This document shows, piece by piece, positions 22,304-33,090 of a stretch of DNA of 64,000 nt. The first letter of the stretch is position 1, and the number at the start of each line of letters is the position of its first letter. The notes beneath the pieces are model-generated. The model saw only the letters and a program-made list of their open reading frames with translations. It ran no database searches and was not told where the DNA came from. This stretch comes from Calcarisporiella thermophila CBS 279.70. Its lineage: Eukaryota > Calcarisporiellomycota. The stretch spans positions 197,829 through 261,828 of the forward strand of contig NW_027192197.1 in assembly GCF_041956535.1 (NCBI RefSeq), written 5' to 3'. The translations under genes were made by a program, and so were the position numbers.

Positions 22304-23009
22304 ATGCTGAAATCTCTCGCCGTCTTTGCGCTCCTTCTCCAGCTGGCGGTGGCTGCCCCGCTGCTCAACACCACCATAGGCACCGACCGGAACACCATGG
22401 TCGACACTTGCAATGCAGGTTGGTTTATCATCGCCCTTCTGCAGAGGAATGCTGCTTTCAAGGCCTCTAACCTCTCCCCCGTGCGCCTCTGTGCTGGCGC
22501 GTAGATGTCACGACCATGGACGCCAAGAAGTATTTTGGCCAGCAGATGGATCTCGGTGTGAACTGGCATGTGTCGCTCCCTTATGACAAATGGATTCCAG
22601 GAGGACCTGAGATCCCCATTATTGTCGATGGGGGCAAGAACAAGTTCAACCACCTTGTCATCATTGCAACCACCCTGAGTCTGGAGCACATCGGCGTGTG
22701 GAAGGTCCCGAATGAAGGATTCGCGACTGGTAAGTGCCATGGGTTCACCCTTGCATTGACGTGCCCGGCTAATGCGCTAACTCCCTGTGTGGATGCAAAT
22801 GAATAGTGGATAGCTGCCAAGGCGAAAACATTGGTGCCGCCTTGGTGACCACAACCAACAATCCTATCGGCCCCCAGCTGGAGCTTAGATGGCAGCCCCC
22901 GAGCAAGAGCGGCCTTGGCCCGATCCAGTTCTTCAGCTGCGTCGCGGCCTCCGAGCCCGTGCGCGGCTATCAGTGCTACTCAAGCGACGGAATAGAGGAG
23001 CAGGATTAA
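22304..23009 (+). CDS. Small secreted protein, unknown function
   Basis: Exons 22304-22418, 22505-22729 and 22807-23009 (introns of 86 and 77 bp, all phase 1) give 180 residues. The first 18 residues are a signal peptide (MLKSLAVFALLLQLAVA, cleavage near AAP). The mature part has four cysteines (near DTC, DSC, FFSC and YQC) and a predicted beta-rich character (HLVIIATTLSLEHIGVW; LELRWQPPSKSGLGPIQF). The end, with a strand, W-x-P-P and G-P-I-Q-F, weakly recalls the last strands of Reeler-type beta-sandwich domains, but I would not name it on that. A TATA box close upstream fits regulated, possibly high expression. Confidence 0.78.
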
Positions 23010-23511
23010 TACCGTCTCCCTTCTCCCCTATTCCCTCCGCTAGATTCCCACCTAATGATGTATACACCGCTATTTAACCCCCTAGCTCTATTTATCTATC
23101 CCCCTATATCACTCTCCCTCTATATCCTAATTATTTAATCCTACCTAGTTTAGTGTGCTGTCTAATCCTTGCATAATACCTCGCCTAATTCCCTAATTTT
23201 GCAATATATTAACTACGACCCAGATACCTCTCCTATCTTGTTTATACTGGTATAGAAATAAAGCGCCCTGAAAAAGTGTGTCCATTCCACACCGTGTTTC
23301 TCGGCCCTACTTTTCCTTTCCCCACACGAGCTCATCCTCCTCCCCCCCCCCCCTCTTTAGCCAGCCTTAAGAGTCTGGTGGCTCGTGCAGAGATGAATTT
23401 AATGCCTTGGATGGTCCAGCCAAATTGGCCGCAATTTTTTCATTCGATCCATTCGTCTTTATAAGATAACACTGAACCCTCTGCAGAGCCTTCCACCCAT
23501 CTTGCCTCAGG
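23010..23511. other. intergenic, tandem genes, with C12 run
   Basis: About 500 bp. The first 250 bp are an unusual C/T/A-rich text with repeated CCTA and TATATC words, probably the 3' UTR of the secreted-protein gene. A run of twelve C lies at 23342-23353, about 160 bp before the next ATG. Confidence 0.5.
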
Positions 23512-25029
23512 ATGCCTTTACGAGTCGTGGTTGGGACCTTTAACCTCAACCACCAGCCCATCGACTCCGATCTCTCCACATGGCTGCTGGATGAATTCGA
23601 CCGCACCCCCGCCCCTCCTGACTTTGTTGCCATCGGCTTCCAAGAGCTTGCGCCTCTTGCCTTCTCCTACGACAACGACGATCGCATTCAGGCCCTTCTC
23701 ACCCAGACCGCCGCGCCGCTGAAAGCAAAATTCCCGGCCCATTACTTTGAGCTCATCGCGGCGGTCAACCACATGGGCCGCTTGCTGCTCGTGTACGCGC
23801 TTCAAAAAGATGGGAGGAGCGTTTCCGTGTTCATCGCCACAATGGGCTGTGGGTATGTCTATTTGGGGAACAAGGGCGCCATGGGGGTCAGCGTGCGTCT
23901 TGAGGATCGCGATGACGGCCCATGCACCCTATGCTTTGTCAACTGCCATTTGGCCGCGCACATGCACAATTTGCAGCGGCGTAACCAAGACTTTAGAAGC
24001 GTGTGCGAGCGGCTCGTCTTCACCGCGGATGAAGATATCCTGGAAAGGGAGGAATCACATACTACAAAAGTTGCTCAAGCCTATCCAATGCGAAGAAGAA
24101 GAGGGGCGAGAAGAAGAGGAGGAGGAGGAGGAGGAGGAGGAAGGAGAATGCCAGGGGTCGAAGAAGTGCCGCTTTTGGGCGACGAAGAAGAGGAGGAGGA
24201 AGAGGGAGAGGGAGAGGGAGAGGTAGGAGATGGCTCCGAAGGAGGTCAGAGCGGGGGCGTGAGGGAGGAAAGGGAGGGCGGTGATCGAAGCACCCTAGGT
24301 GAATATGGGGCCGGATTGAACGGACTTGGCGGGCGCGCGACCGGATCCAGGGGGAGCAGAGGGAAACGGGAATGGAACCTCTATGACCATGACTTCACCT
24401 TCCTCTTGGGCGACCTCAACTATCGCATCCAGCTCGACCATCCTCGCCACGGGCCCCTCACGCTCTCCGGCCTGCTGCAAGCCATTCCGGATCGCCTACA
24501 CAGCCTCCACGCGTACGATCAACTGACCGCGGAGCGTGCCGCCGGGCGCACCCTGCATGGGTTCCAGGAGGGCCCCCTCGATTTTCCCCCGACGTACAAG
24601 TATTTTCGCGAGTCGATCCTCTACAACCATCGCAGGCGCGTGCCCTCGTGGTGCGACCGGGTGCTGTGGCGGAGCCGCGCAGGAGCAAGGGTAGAGCTGG
24701 GGCACTATCGCTCCTACCCCGAGTACATGAATTCCGACCACCGCCCGGTGTCGGCGTCGTTCACCCTGGCCGTCATGCATTCGGCCGATTCAGGGCCCCG
24801 GTTTCTGGCGAATGCACGTGATGAATATCAGACGCCGTGCAGCCATGGGCCGTTCGGGATTGATCCCTGGTGGCGAGCCAAGCTGCGGTTGGGGTTGGTG
24901 CTTGATAGGGTGCTTTGCGAGCTCCTTACATTGGCTGTGTCGCCGAAGCCTCGATCGTTAATTGTTTTTGCGGCACTGGCAATTTTGATCGCCAGCGGCG
25001 GCTTTTTTGCCAAGTGGCTCCTGGGCTAG
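23512..25029 (+). CDS. Inositol polyphosphate 5-phosphatase with C-terminal membrane anchor
   Basis: Intronless, 505 residues from the ATG at 23512. It has the 5-phosphatase (IPPc) fold from the first residues: VVVGTFNLNHQP, the Mg-binding FQELAP, MGCGYVYLGNKGAMGVSV and FVNCHLAAH, then GDLNYRIQ (about 300), WCDRVLW (about 380) and SDHRPVSASF (about 409), all with the catalytic residues in place. It removes the 5-phosphate from phosphoinositides such as PI(4,5)P2. Two features are unusual: a low-complexity Arg/Gly/Glu insertion at about 195-290 between the two catalytic halves, and a final hydrophobic segment (about 484-503, IVFAALAILIASGGFFAKW) that would make it tail-anchored in the ER or another internal membrane. 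There is no Sac1 domain, so it is not a synaptojanin. Confidence 0.92.
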   Translation: MPLRVVVGTFNLNHQPIDSDLSTWLLDEFDRTPAPPDFVAIGFQELAPLAFSYDNDDRIQALLTQTAAPLKAKFPAHYFELIAAVNHMGRLLLVYALQKDGRSVSVFIATMGCGYVYLGNKGAMGVSVRLEDRDDGPCTLCFVNCHLAAHMHNLQRRNQDFRSVCERLVFTADEDILEREESHTTKVAQAYPMRRRRGARRRGGGGGGGGRRMPGVEEVPLLGDEEEEEEEGEGEGEVGDGSEGGQSGGVREEREGGDRSTLGEYGAGLNGLGGRATGSRGSRGKREWNLYDHDFTFLLGDLNYRIQLDHPRHGPLTLSGLLQAIPDRLHSLHAYDQLTAERAAGRTLHGFQEGPLDFPPTYKYFRESILYNHRRRVPSWCDRVLWRSRAGARVELGHYRSYPEYMNSDHRPVSASFTLAVMHSADSGPRFLANARDEYQTPCSHGPFGIDPWWRAKLRLGLVLDRVLCELLTLAVSPKPRSLIVFAALAILIASGGFFAKWLLG

Positions 25030-26584
25030 ACGATTCGGGGGAGAGGCATGAGGTGAAGGAGCTGTCGAGTAACCGTCTGAGCTAATGGGCTGTATTACTT
25101 TAGCGGGGGCGAGGAAGGGCGGCGGAGAACGCCCTTGTTAACTCTTTTTCTGCATTCTGCTGTGTTGTTTGTTGCCTTGTACTCTCTCGTAATATGAGGA
25201 AATGACATGATTTCAGTTAATTGAACCTAGATCAAGTTTTGTGTGTGCGTGCCCTCCACTATGGTTTGTGCTTGCTCGTCGCCTTTCCAATCTTTGCCAA
25301 TCTTACCACTGCTCCTCGAGCACATAAGCGCTGCAATCATAAGACGGCGGCCTAAAAATAACCGGCCCAAAACATTCTAGCCAATTCGGCGGTGTGACCT
25401 CCCACTCGAAATATTCAAGCAGCCTGGTACAAACCCACTTTTTTTTTTTACAAGCATTCCCTCTCGCTTTTCACAAGGCACTGCCTGTCTCCTTTGAGGT
25501 CCCCAAAACTCTTGTGTCCTGATCGCACAGGCTTGTTCCCAAGAAACCCAAGGACCAACTGGGAGGAGCTCAGACCATGGCCTGAAAGAGAGCGTAGGGG
25601 CCGGGGAGGAATGAGGCGGCGCGGGGGGGGGGGGGTTGCTTCTGCTTCCCACCGTCCACACAATAAGATCGCCCAGCCATTCATTCGCCCTCAGCGTGAT
25701 ACACGTAAACCCTGAGTACAGCGGGGAGCCTGTTTACGGGCTGTCACGGAACCGGAGTAGCGAAAAGGAAAGTTTTGACTAAAATTCAGACGCACGTCAC
25801 CACCGTGATTGTGGAATCTGGCTGGTTCTGCTGGGGAGGCGAGGGGGGGGGGGAGGGGGAGGGGCGAGGAGGGGGGGGCCGGTGCTTGCGATCTCCATGC
25901 AGATGGGCTCCCCCATTAGGTTCGCCACGTTATCCGCGAACCAGTCTATGCTGCAGCAGCCAGAGCAGGAGCTGGGCACTTTGGCGGCAGAACGATTTGC
26001 TCTCGTTCCGCATTAGCTGCCGGGGCCAGGTTGTGACGACACCGGATCAAGCCTCTCTTGCAAAACGGATGCAATGCAATTGCATGTTTTTCTGAAATCC
26101 GTTTTGATTTGCGAAGCGGCTAACCCACATCCCTCAATATACTGGACAATGCTTTTTTTTCTGGAGGAGACAAAAACCTACTTCTGGCCGCTTCAATGAC
26201 TCTGTGTAAGGACTTGCGGCCCAACTCGTACAACCTTAACGTTAAAACACCGCTTCTTTTTCTTATTCCACCGTCTCTTTTTTGCCGTCGTCCGTGCTCT
26301 CTCATAGATTCACACCGCGGAGACCTTGGATGAATTGTCTTAGAATTTTTCGCTATAAAGTCCAGGCCTCGGTCCAACTTTTCAGAAGATCACCCTCGTT
26401 GCCATCAACTCTATTCCCTCCCCCATCGAAGCCTTTACCCACCCTCGTATATATTTAACCCTCTAAGCGTTTTGCCTCTTTTTCTTCTTTTCATTGCCTT
26501 CTCTTTCCTCTCTCGTCCCCACTCCCTCTTCTCCTGCTTTCTCTGAGAAGAACTCCCTTCCCCCCCCCCCCTCCCACTGCTACC
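25030..26584. other. intergenic region, 1.55 kb, with G runs
   Basis: Between the 5-phosphatase and homeodomain genes. Contains G runs at 25623-25635 and 25843-25853 and a C run at 26560-26571 just before the homeodomain start. No gene is recognised; likely a long promoter of a regulatory gene. Confidence 0.5.
26448..26456 (+). promoter_or_regulatory. TATA-like element of the homeodomain gene
   Basis: TATATATTT, about 130 bp upstream of the ATG, followed by a long pyrimidine tract that runs up to the start codon. Confidence 0.45.
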
Positions 26585-27505
26585 ATGATGCAAGACACAC
26601 TGAGCTATTTGAACTCCCTTAGCTTCCACTCTCCCAGCGAACACGCCCTCCTGGCCAACTCGCCGGCCGGCGACGACTTGGTCTCTCCCCTGCTGCTCTC
26701 GGGCTATCCCGCCGCGCTTGCCTCTCCCCAGTTCGACACCACGCCGCCGCCCACCGACTTCTCCAGCCCGCAGCAGGCCAAACCTCTTCCTCTCTCGACG
26801 ACCGCGGCCCAACCTTACCCCACGGCCTACCAGCAGTCGCAGAACCTTGCTCCCGCACCCTCGCACTACCGCCATCTGACGTTCCCCCACCCCTACTCGC
26901 GCACCCCCTTCTTCACCCCCTCGCTGACCCACGCCTACACCCCCTATCCCCAGACCCATCCGCTCCCGGTCAGCCCCAAGTCTCGTAAGAGGATGCGCAC
27001 CACCCCCGAGCAACTTGCCATCCTCCAGCAGATCTTCGCCGCCAACCCAACCCCAAACAGCCATCTCCGGCTGCACATCGCCCGCCACCTGGACTTGCCG
27101 CTTCGCTCGGTCCAGATCTGGTTCCAAAACCGCCGCGCAAAGGCAAAGCTGCTTGAGCGCAAAGAGCGCCAGGGGGGCGGCGAGGAGGAGAGGGAGGAGC
27201 GGAGGAGGAGCTGTCCCAGCTCGAGGAACGAGAGCCCGGTCAGCGATGCCGCGCGGAAACCCGGATGGGAGAGCCATGCCCTCGACCAGGAGAACAAGCT
27301 CGAGACGCGACTCCGCCGCTCGGCCTCCATGCCTACCCCCCACGCCCCCACGCCTCAACAGACGGTGCCCAACCTCGACCACTGCACCTCCGACGTCCCG
27401 GATCCATGGCTGCCCTGGGACGACTCGACCCAATTCCTGCTTTCCCCGGCTGCGGATGCCCTTGTGAACGATGCGGATGGAATGTGGGGGATGTTCGATG
27501 CTTAG
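26585..27505 (+). CDS. Homeodomain transcription factor
   Basis: Intronless, 306 residues. Residues 1-130 are Pro/Ser/Tyr-rich and probably disordered. A homeodomain spans about 133-191: KSRKRMRTTPEQL, a first helix AILQQIFAANP, and a recognition helix VQIWFQNRRAKAK with the invariant W, F, N and R. It is a 60-residue (non-TALE) type, as in fungal Yox1/Phx1-like and many zygomycete factors. Basic and Glu-rich sequence follows the domain. The tail is acidic/hydrophobic (PDPWLPWDDSTQFLL) and looks like an activation region. It binds DNA in the nucleus; targets are unknown. The long upstream region with TATA-like and C-rich elements fits a regulated gene. Confidence 0.92.
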   Translation: MMQDTLSYLNSLSFHSPSEHALLANSPAGDDLVSPLLLSGYPAALASPQFDTTPPPTDFSSPQQAKPLPLSTTAAQPYPTAYQQSQNLAPAPSHYRHLTFPHPYSRTPFFTPSLTHAYTPYPQTHPLPVSPKSRKRMRTTPEQLAILQQIFAANPTPNSHLRLHIARHLDLPLRSVQIWFQNRRAKAKLLERKERQGGGEEEREERRRSCPSSRNESPVSDAARKPGWESHALDQENKLETRLRRSASMPTPHAPTPQQTVPNLDHCTSDVPDPWLPWDDSTQFLLSPAADALVNDADGMWGMFDA

Positions 27506-28323
27506 GCGGGTTGAGCTCCAAAATAGAGGAGCCTATCTGAATCTCCGCTTCCTCCCAACCCCTTCCTCCCCCAACCAACCCCCAACCCCCCCGATCGGCT
27601 TAACCTCCCGTCGCCCTTTCCCCACTCCAACTATTTATTTATTTAATCTGATGTGTTTCTTGTCTCTTTTTTCTTTATAATCCAGTTTCAATTGTTTAAT
27701 ATCCTCAATTGCCTTCGTCCCCCGCCCTCTCTCCCCCTCCTTTGAAATATCTTTGTTATTAATGCTGCAGCCCTAATGATCTTTGTGTGTTATGTGGAAA
27801 AGTTTATACACCCCCTCTACATTGTGCTTTATTTTCTATGCCTATAACTTATTTCTCTTGGATATGATTGTTTGTGATATATAAATAGAAGACCGATTTT
27901 CAATCCTTATCCGGATCCTGGAACGGATTCCTGAAGACGTGGCCCCTGTTTCACATTACTAGTGAACAGCACGGTGGAATGAGGGAACAAATTGGGGGGC
28001 GAGCCACGTGAAATTCATGGTGATAAGCTGTGCCAAGTAACGCAAACCAATCTCCGCTGGGGGACCAGTGAGAAGGAGGGCAGCGTTTTGAGGCTGGATT
28101 GACATCAATTTTATTCCTCCAGGATGAAAACAAGAGACTATCGAACATGTCACAAAAATAAGTACATCGAAAGAGCTGAATAAAAGGAAAAAACTTTAAA
28201 AGGAATAAGGGCCGGCGATAAGAACGGCCCCAGCTATTGTGAGGAGGAGGGGGAAGGAGGGGAATATATTAAATAAAAAACGAGAAGATTTTCCGGGATG
28301 GCTCGGGTTATTTTCCGAGCCAT
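27506..28323. other. convergent intergenic region
   Basis: About 820 bp between the 3' ends of the homeodomain gene and protease A. C/T-rich on the left, A-rich near 28140-28210 and purine-rich near 28240. No gene is seen. Confidence 0.55.
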
Positions 28324-29749
28324 CTATGCACCCAAGTTGTTGTAGGCAAGCAGATTCACGGTGTCCTTGTCGAATCCAGTGATGGCATTCTTAAGCCCCG
28401 CCTTCTGCAGGTACTTGACCATCTCGGCGTGGTTGCGGTTCTTCTCGGACAGGAACTGGGCCAGCAGACCCGTGACGTGTGGGGCGGCCATCGAGGTGCC
28501 CGAGATGGACTTGGTCTTCCCGTCATTCCAGGTGGAGAGCACATCCACCCCGGGGGCAATGATGTCCACGCACTTGCCAAAGCTGCTGAAGTCTGCCTTC
28601 TTGTCGTTGACGTCCGAGGCCGCCGTGACAATCGCCTTCTCGGCACGAGGAGGGGACAGCAGGCACGAGTCGGCGTTCTTGTTTCCGGCAGACACCGCGA
28701 AGTGCACGCCGGCCTCGACCGCCTTGTTCACGGCATTGTCCAGCGCGTCGGAGTTTCCTCCGCTGAGAGACATGTTGGCCACGGCTCGCTTCTTGTTGTT
28801 GGTATCGGCCGAAGTGCCCTTAGCGTCCTTGACCACCCAGTCAATGGCAGCCACGATTTTACTGGTGGAGCCTGTGCCATTGCCATTGAGTACCTTCACG
28901 GCCACGAGCTGGACCTTCTTCGCCACACCATAGGTCTTGGATCCGATCGTCCCGGCAACGTGGGTGCCATGGCCGTGCAAGTCCTTGTCGCCGTCGTCCG
29001 CAAAGGTGGCGCCCCAGCGCGCACGGCCTTCGAACTCGGGATGGGTGGTCAGAATGCCCGTGTCTACCACAAGTAAGGTCCAACATCATGAGCAAAAGTA
29101 AGGAGGGTCAGCCCGAGGCAAACGGGTGCGTCTTACCGAGAACATAGGCGGTCACGCCCTTGCCACCGTCGGGGTTGTAGACATACTTGTCCTTGGTCTT
29201 GTCGTCGAGTTTCTTCCGATGTGAGACGCGAGCAAGTCCCCACGGGGAGCCCTTTTGGGTCCTGTTTTTCTTCTTCTTAGTTGTGTCGGCCTCGACCTGC
29301 TCCGGCTCAGCGGCCTCAGGCTCGGGGACCTCGTCGGCGTCAAGACTGACAACAGCATCACGTTCGACATAGGCAACCTATGAATGATGTAAAAATGCCA
29401 TGAGTATACCCTCTTGATACTGTCCCCTACGAAAAGAGGGAGGTGGCGGAGGACTCACCGTAGGATCGGCACGAATCTTCTTCAGAGTCTCGGCATCAAA
29501 TTGTCCTGCGAAACCCTTGAAGTCCTCGATCTCGAAGACGTGCTTCACGCCATCCCGAATGGCCTGGCTCTTCAGCTGAGAGGACTCTTCCGCGCCTGGC
29601 TTGTAGACGACAATGTAGGAGCCGTCGATCACTTTGGCCTGCCCTTCGGGTGCAACGAGGGGAGCGAGGTCCTCGTCGGCGGGACCGGCGATCGCGCTAG
29701 CTGCCAGAGTGGCTACCAAGAGGCAGTTGAGAACACGTTTGATGAACAT
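28324..29749 (-). CDS. Proteinase K-like secreted subtilase (paralogue A)
   Basis: Exons 29459-29749, 29137-29377 and 28324-29063 (introns of 81 and 73 bp) give 423 residues. Signal peptide (MFIKRVLNCLLVATLAASAIA); I9 inhibitor propeptide with GSYIVVYKP and HVFEIEDFKGFAGQFD; then a subtilase S8A domain. The catalytic triad is intact: Asp178 (DTGI), His209 (GHGTHVAG) and Ser368 (GTSMAAPH), with the oxyanion Asn in SAGNKN. Between the propeptide end (VAYVERD) and the usual mature start (SPWGLARVSHR) lies an acidic-then-basic insertion of about 30 residues that paralogue C lacks. Such enzymes digest proteins outside the cell during saprotrophic or host-associated growth. It is the first of three same-strand paralogues; intron 1 is shared by all three and intron 2 with B. 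Confidence 0.95.
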
Positions 29750-29890
29750 GCTAAATTATCACACACACAACGAAGGGGTGAGGTTGAGGGGAGAAAGGTA
29801 AGGATTGTAGAGAAGGTGAAGATTTCTAGAAAAGAAATGAGGAGTAGGAGAGTTTGGTTTTGATCTTTTGTTTTTCGCCAAAGAGGAACC

Positions 29891-29898
29891 TATTTATA
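29891..29898 (-). promoter_or_regulatory. TATA box of protease A
   Basis: TATAAATA on the minus strand about 140 bp before the ATG; the same octamer occurs upstream of the other two protease paralogues. Confidence 0.65.
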
Positions 29899-30971
29899 TG
29901 GTTGCTCACCCCCCCCCCTCCTCTTCCCATCTCCACGGACTCATTTCTAATCAATACGATTTTGAATTGAAGACGTCTTGGACGGCCGAATTTTCTAAAT
30001 TTTAGCTTTACACCATTACCAAGTTGTGTATGAGAAATAAAGTCTGTTTTTGAGGTCAAAAAGCCCTCTAAGCATCCCTCTACTCTGCTGCCCTGAGGAG
30101 ATTTTGCGGTCGCCTGCTCCACGCGGAGGGTGGCTTTTTTTCTTGATGAGGAATGGTCACTTTGAGTTTGTGCTTGCCCTCCTCCCCCCAATACGCCCCG
30201 CCAGGTTAGGCTATCGTAATCAGGGAAAACATGAACAATCCGTTTGTCCATTCCGCAAAGAATAAGCGTTCCTTTGCTCCCTCTGATTTCGTAAAGTGAG
30301 GGCCTAATCCACGGAGGAGTGGCTAGGTGCATCTAATTTTTTTCCTTTGGCTCACCCGAGATCCATGGAGGGTTGAACCTAAATGGCTGGGCCCAATTAC
30401 CTTGTGCAATATGAGGCGAGCCAATGGGTTACTCATCATGGGGAGAAAGTGCTGTGCAATCCAAATAAGATATGAAGGTAAGCAGGCATTAAGTGTCGTA
30501 TTTAAGGTTGATTGCGTTTGATGATCCACCTCTCCGCGCCCTTCCCTAATCGCCAAACAACCATAATGCATTAAAGAACCCAATTTTATAGAGTTTGTTC
30601 TCCCCTCTCCCCTCTGGCTCTGACGAATCCGTTCTATTTTCGAAAGGATTTGGAGCTTGAGCAAACCTCAAGACACGTGGACACTCCTCAGCTTGTATTC
30701 CTTTACGTCGGGCGCTGGACATCTCATGATTGCAAAGCCAGTCATCTCTCGACTTCTTGCAGTCCTCCAATGGCCACTCCCTAGAATCTAGGTTGCCTTC
30801 GGTCCCATTCTTCATCTTTACCGTATTCCTATTCAAGATACATTGGGTATTCCACGCCTAGGAATCTCACAAGGGACTGGGGCTGGAGACATGTATCGCC
30901 GAGAATGCTAGGAGGCCAAGAGATAGGTTTGCTCATCATCAACGGCAGGAATATAGTTCGATGTTAATCTT

Positions 30972-31001
30972 AATTCTATAGGCATAAATTCTTTAGGCAT
31001 A
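30972..31001. repeat. 15-bp tandem duplication (2 copies, 1 mismatch)
   Basis: AATTCTATAGGCATA at 30972-30986 is followed directly by AATTCTTTAGGCATA at 30987-31001. Confidence 0.85.
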
Positions 31002-31555
31002 ATTCAGCAAGCAAAGTAACCTTAATGGCCAACAAACTTCGCGTGCGGCTGGGGTAATGAAGGGGAAGCCGGAATAGCTTGACGAAAAATTTAACGCGTA
31101 GCATTTTGCTCACAGAGTCGAGTCGTATTGAAATGAACCTAAAAAAACCCTTCGACGACAGAGAATAACGTCGGTAAAATGAGCGAAGCAAATCTTCACG
31201 GTGTTGGATTAAACGCTCCCCACCAAAGAAATAGGGGAAAGGTAGCCTGGAGCTCATGCTATTTAATACCAGAATCATGGGCCAGAAGGAAACTTGATAC
31301 TCTAACAAATTATCACGAGTTTGATTCTCTTGGTAAGTTTTCATACTGTCTTGGAAGTTATTTAGAATTTTAAAACCACGTATATTTAAATAGACTCTGG
31401 TACTATTTCTGACAAGAGGGAAGATAGGAATATACAGGGTACGGAGGAATCCGCTGAATACAAGATAAAACTAAGGAGAGGACCGTAAAGGAGGGGAAGG
31501 GGGCAGATAGAAGGGGGATGTGGCGCATCAGTAGGAAAAAGAAAGAGAGGATAAA

Positions 31556-33090
31556 TTAGGCACCGAGATTGTTGTAGAGGAGGTAGTTGACGGTCTCCTT
31601 GTCAAAACCAGTAACGGCATCCTTTATCGACACCTTCTGGAGATACTTGAGCATGTCGGCGGGGGAGCGCACCTTCTCGGACAAGAACTGGGCGATGACC
31701 CCGGCAACATGGGGGGTGGCCATCGAGGTGCCCGAGAGTACCTTGGACTTACCGTCATTGGAGGTCGACAACACGCCAACTCCCGGTGCAATAATGTCCA
31801 CGCACTTGCCCCAGTCACTGAAGCTGGCCTTCTTGTCTTCTACATCAGATGCTGCGGTGCTGATCGCTTTGCTGGCGCGAGAGGGAGAGAGTTTGCAAGC
31901 GTCAATGTTGTAGTTACCGGCAGCAACCGCGAAATGGATTCTACATTTTGTTATTGGAAGATAGAATAGAAATAATGGTCGTATTAGCAAGGAGAATGAA
32001 TGGGAGCCAGCTGGCTGTAGGTTTTGATTTCTTACCCAGCATCGGCAGCCTTGTTGACGGCCTCATCAAGCACATCAGAGGCACCGCCTCCAAGGGACAT
32101 GTTGGCAACGGCCTTCTTGTTCTTGCCCTTCTTGGCGTCTTTCACCACCCAGTCGATTCCGGCAATGATATCGCTGACCGTGCCCGATCCACTGTTGTTG
32201 AGAACCTTCACGGCCACGAGTTTTACCTTCTTGGCCACTCCGTAGGTTTTGGATCCAATGGTTCCAGCCACGTGGGTACCGTGACCTTGTCCGTCCTCAT
32301 CCCCATCCTCGGTAAAGGTCTTACCCACACGGGCGCGGCCTTCGAAATCGGGGTGCTTAACGAAAATTCCGGTATCTAGAATCAGAAGGGTATCGCACAG
32401 GTTAGGGATGGCGTGAACAAAATGGACGACTAGAGAAAAGGGAAGAGGAGCTTTCATATTACCAATCACATAAGCGGTCACACCTTTTCCGGCATTGGGG
32501 TTGTAGACATATTTGTCGAGGGTCGAGTTGGTGAGCTTCTTGCGGTGGGAGATGCGGGCAAGTCCCCAAGGTGCGTTCTTTTGGGTTTTTTCTTTTTGTT
32601 GTTGTTATCGGCTTCCGCGTCATCACCTTCCTCGCCAACAGCCCCCCAAGGGGCTCCATCGTCCTCATCCACGTTGATGGTCAAGATGGAGTCGCGCTCC
32701 ACATAGGCCACCTAGATCCAAACCAAGGAGAAAATGGGTGAGCAACCTATCTCCCGGGATAGAGTTTGGAGCAAAATAGGGTGGGATTACCGCAGGATCG
32801 GCACGAATCTTCTTCAAAGTGTCAGCGTCGAATTTCCCAGAAAAGCCCTTGAAATCTTCAATGTCGTAGACATGCTTCAATCCAGCCTTGATTGCCTGAT
32901 CCGAGATCGCCCCATTCTGATCGGCGTTGGGCTTGTAGACGACGATATAAGAGCCGTCCACCACCTTGGCCTCACCCTGGGGGACATTGAGCGGGGCCAG
33001 ATTGTCCTCTTTGACGTCGACAGGGGCGGCCATGACGCTAGCAGCAATGGAAGCCGCCAAAAGGCAGTTAAGGATGCGCCTTATGAACAT
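31556..33090 (-). CDS. Proteinase K-like secreted subtilase (paralogue B) with a 1-nt frameshift
   Basis: Exons 32791-33090, 32463-32711, 32036-32375 and 31556-31940, all with good GT-AG borders. Layout is as in A: signal peptide (MFIRRILNCLLAASIAASVMA), I9 propeptide (GSYIVVYKP, HVYDIEDFKGF), and a subtilase domain with triad Asp (DTGI), His (GQGHGTHVAG) and Ser (GTSMATPH). Exon 2 is 249 nt, one less than its phases demand. The frame from VAYVERDS runs through an Asn/Lys-rich insert (NNNKKKK) and must slip one base to reach TQKNAPWGLARIS. The break lies in an A-rich stretch (plus strand T5 and T6 at 32586-32597), so one A is missing compared with A. Everything downstream is intact, so a homopolymer sequencing error or a very recent mutation is likelier than an old pseudogene. 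Intron 3 is unique to B. Confidence 0.88.

Larger units (their letters stand above)
29750..31555. other. intergenic region between proteases A and B, 1.8 kb
   Basis: Holds the promoter of A (TATA box at 29891-29898, C run 29909-29918), then mixed, fairly AT-rich sequence with scattered short open frames that I could not support as genes, and the 3' region of B. A 15-bp tandem repeat is at 30972-31001. Confidence 0.55.

Noticed and set aside
32586-32597. Programmed -1 ribosomal frameshift at A AAA AAC in protease B
   Set aside because: The heptamer occurs but not in the X XXY YYZ phase relative to the upstream frame, and paralogues A and C need no shift; a lost A is simpler.
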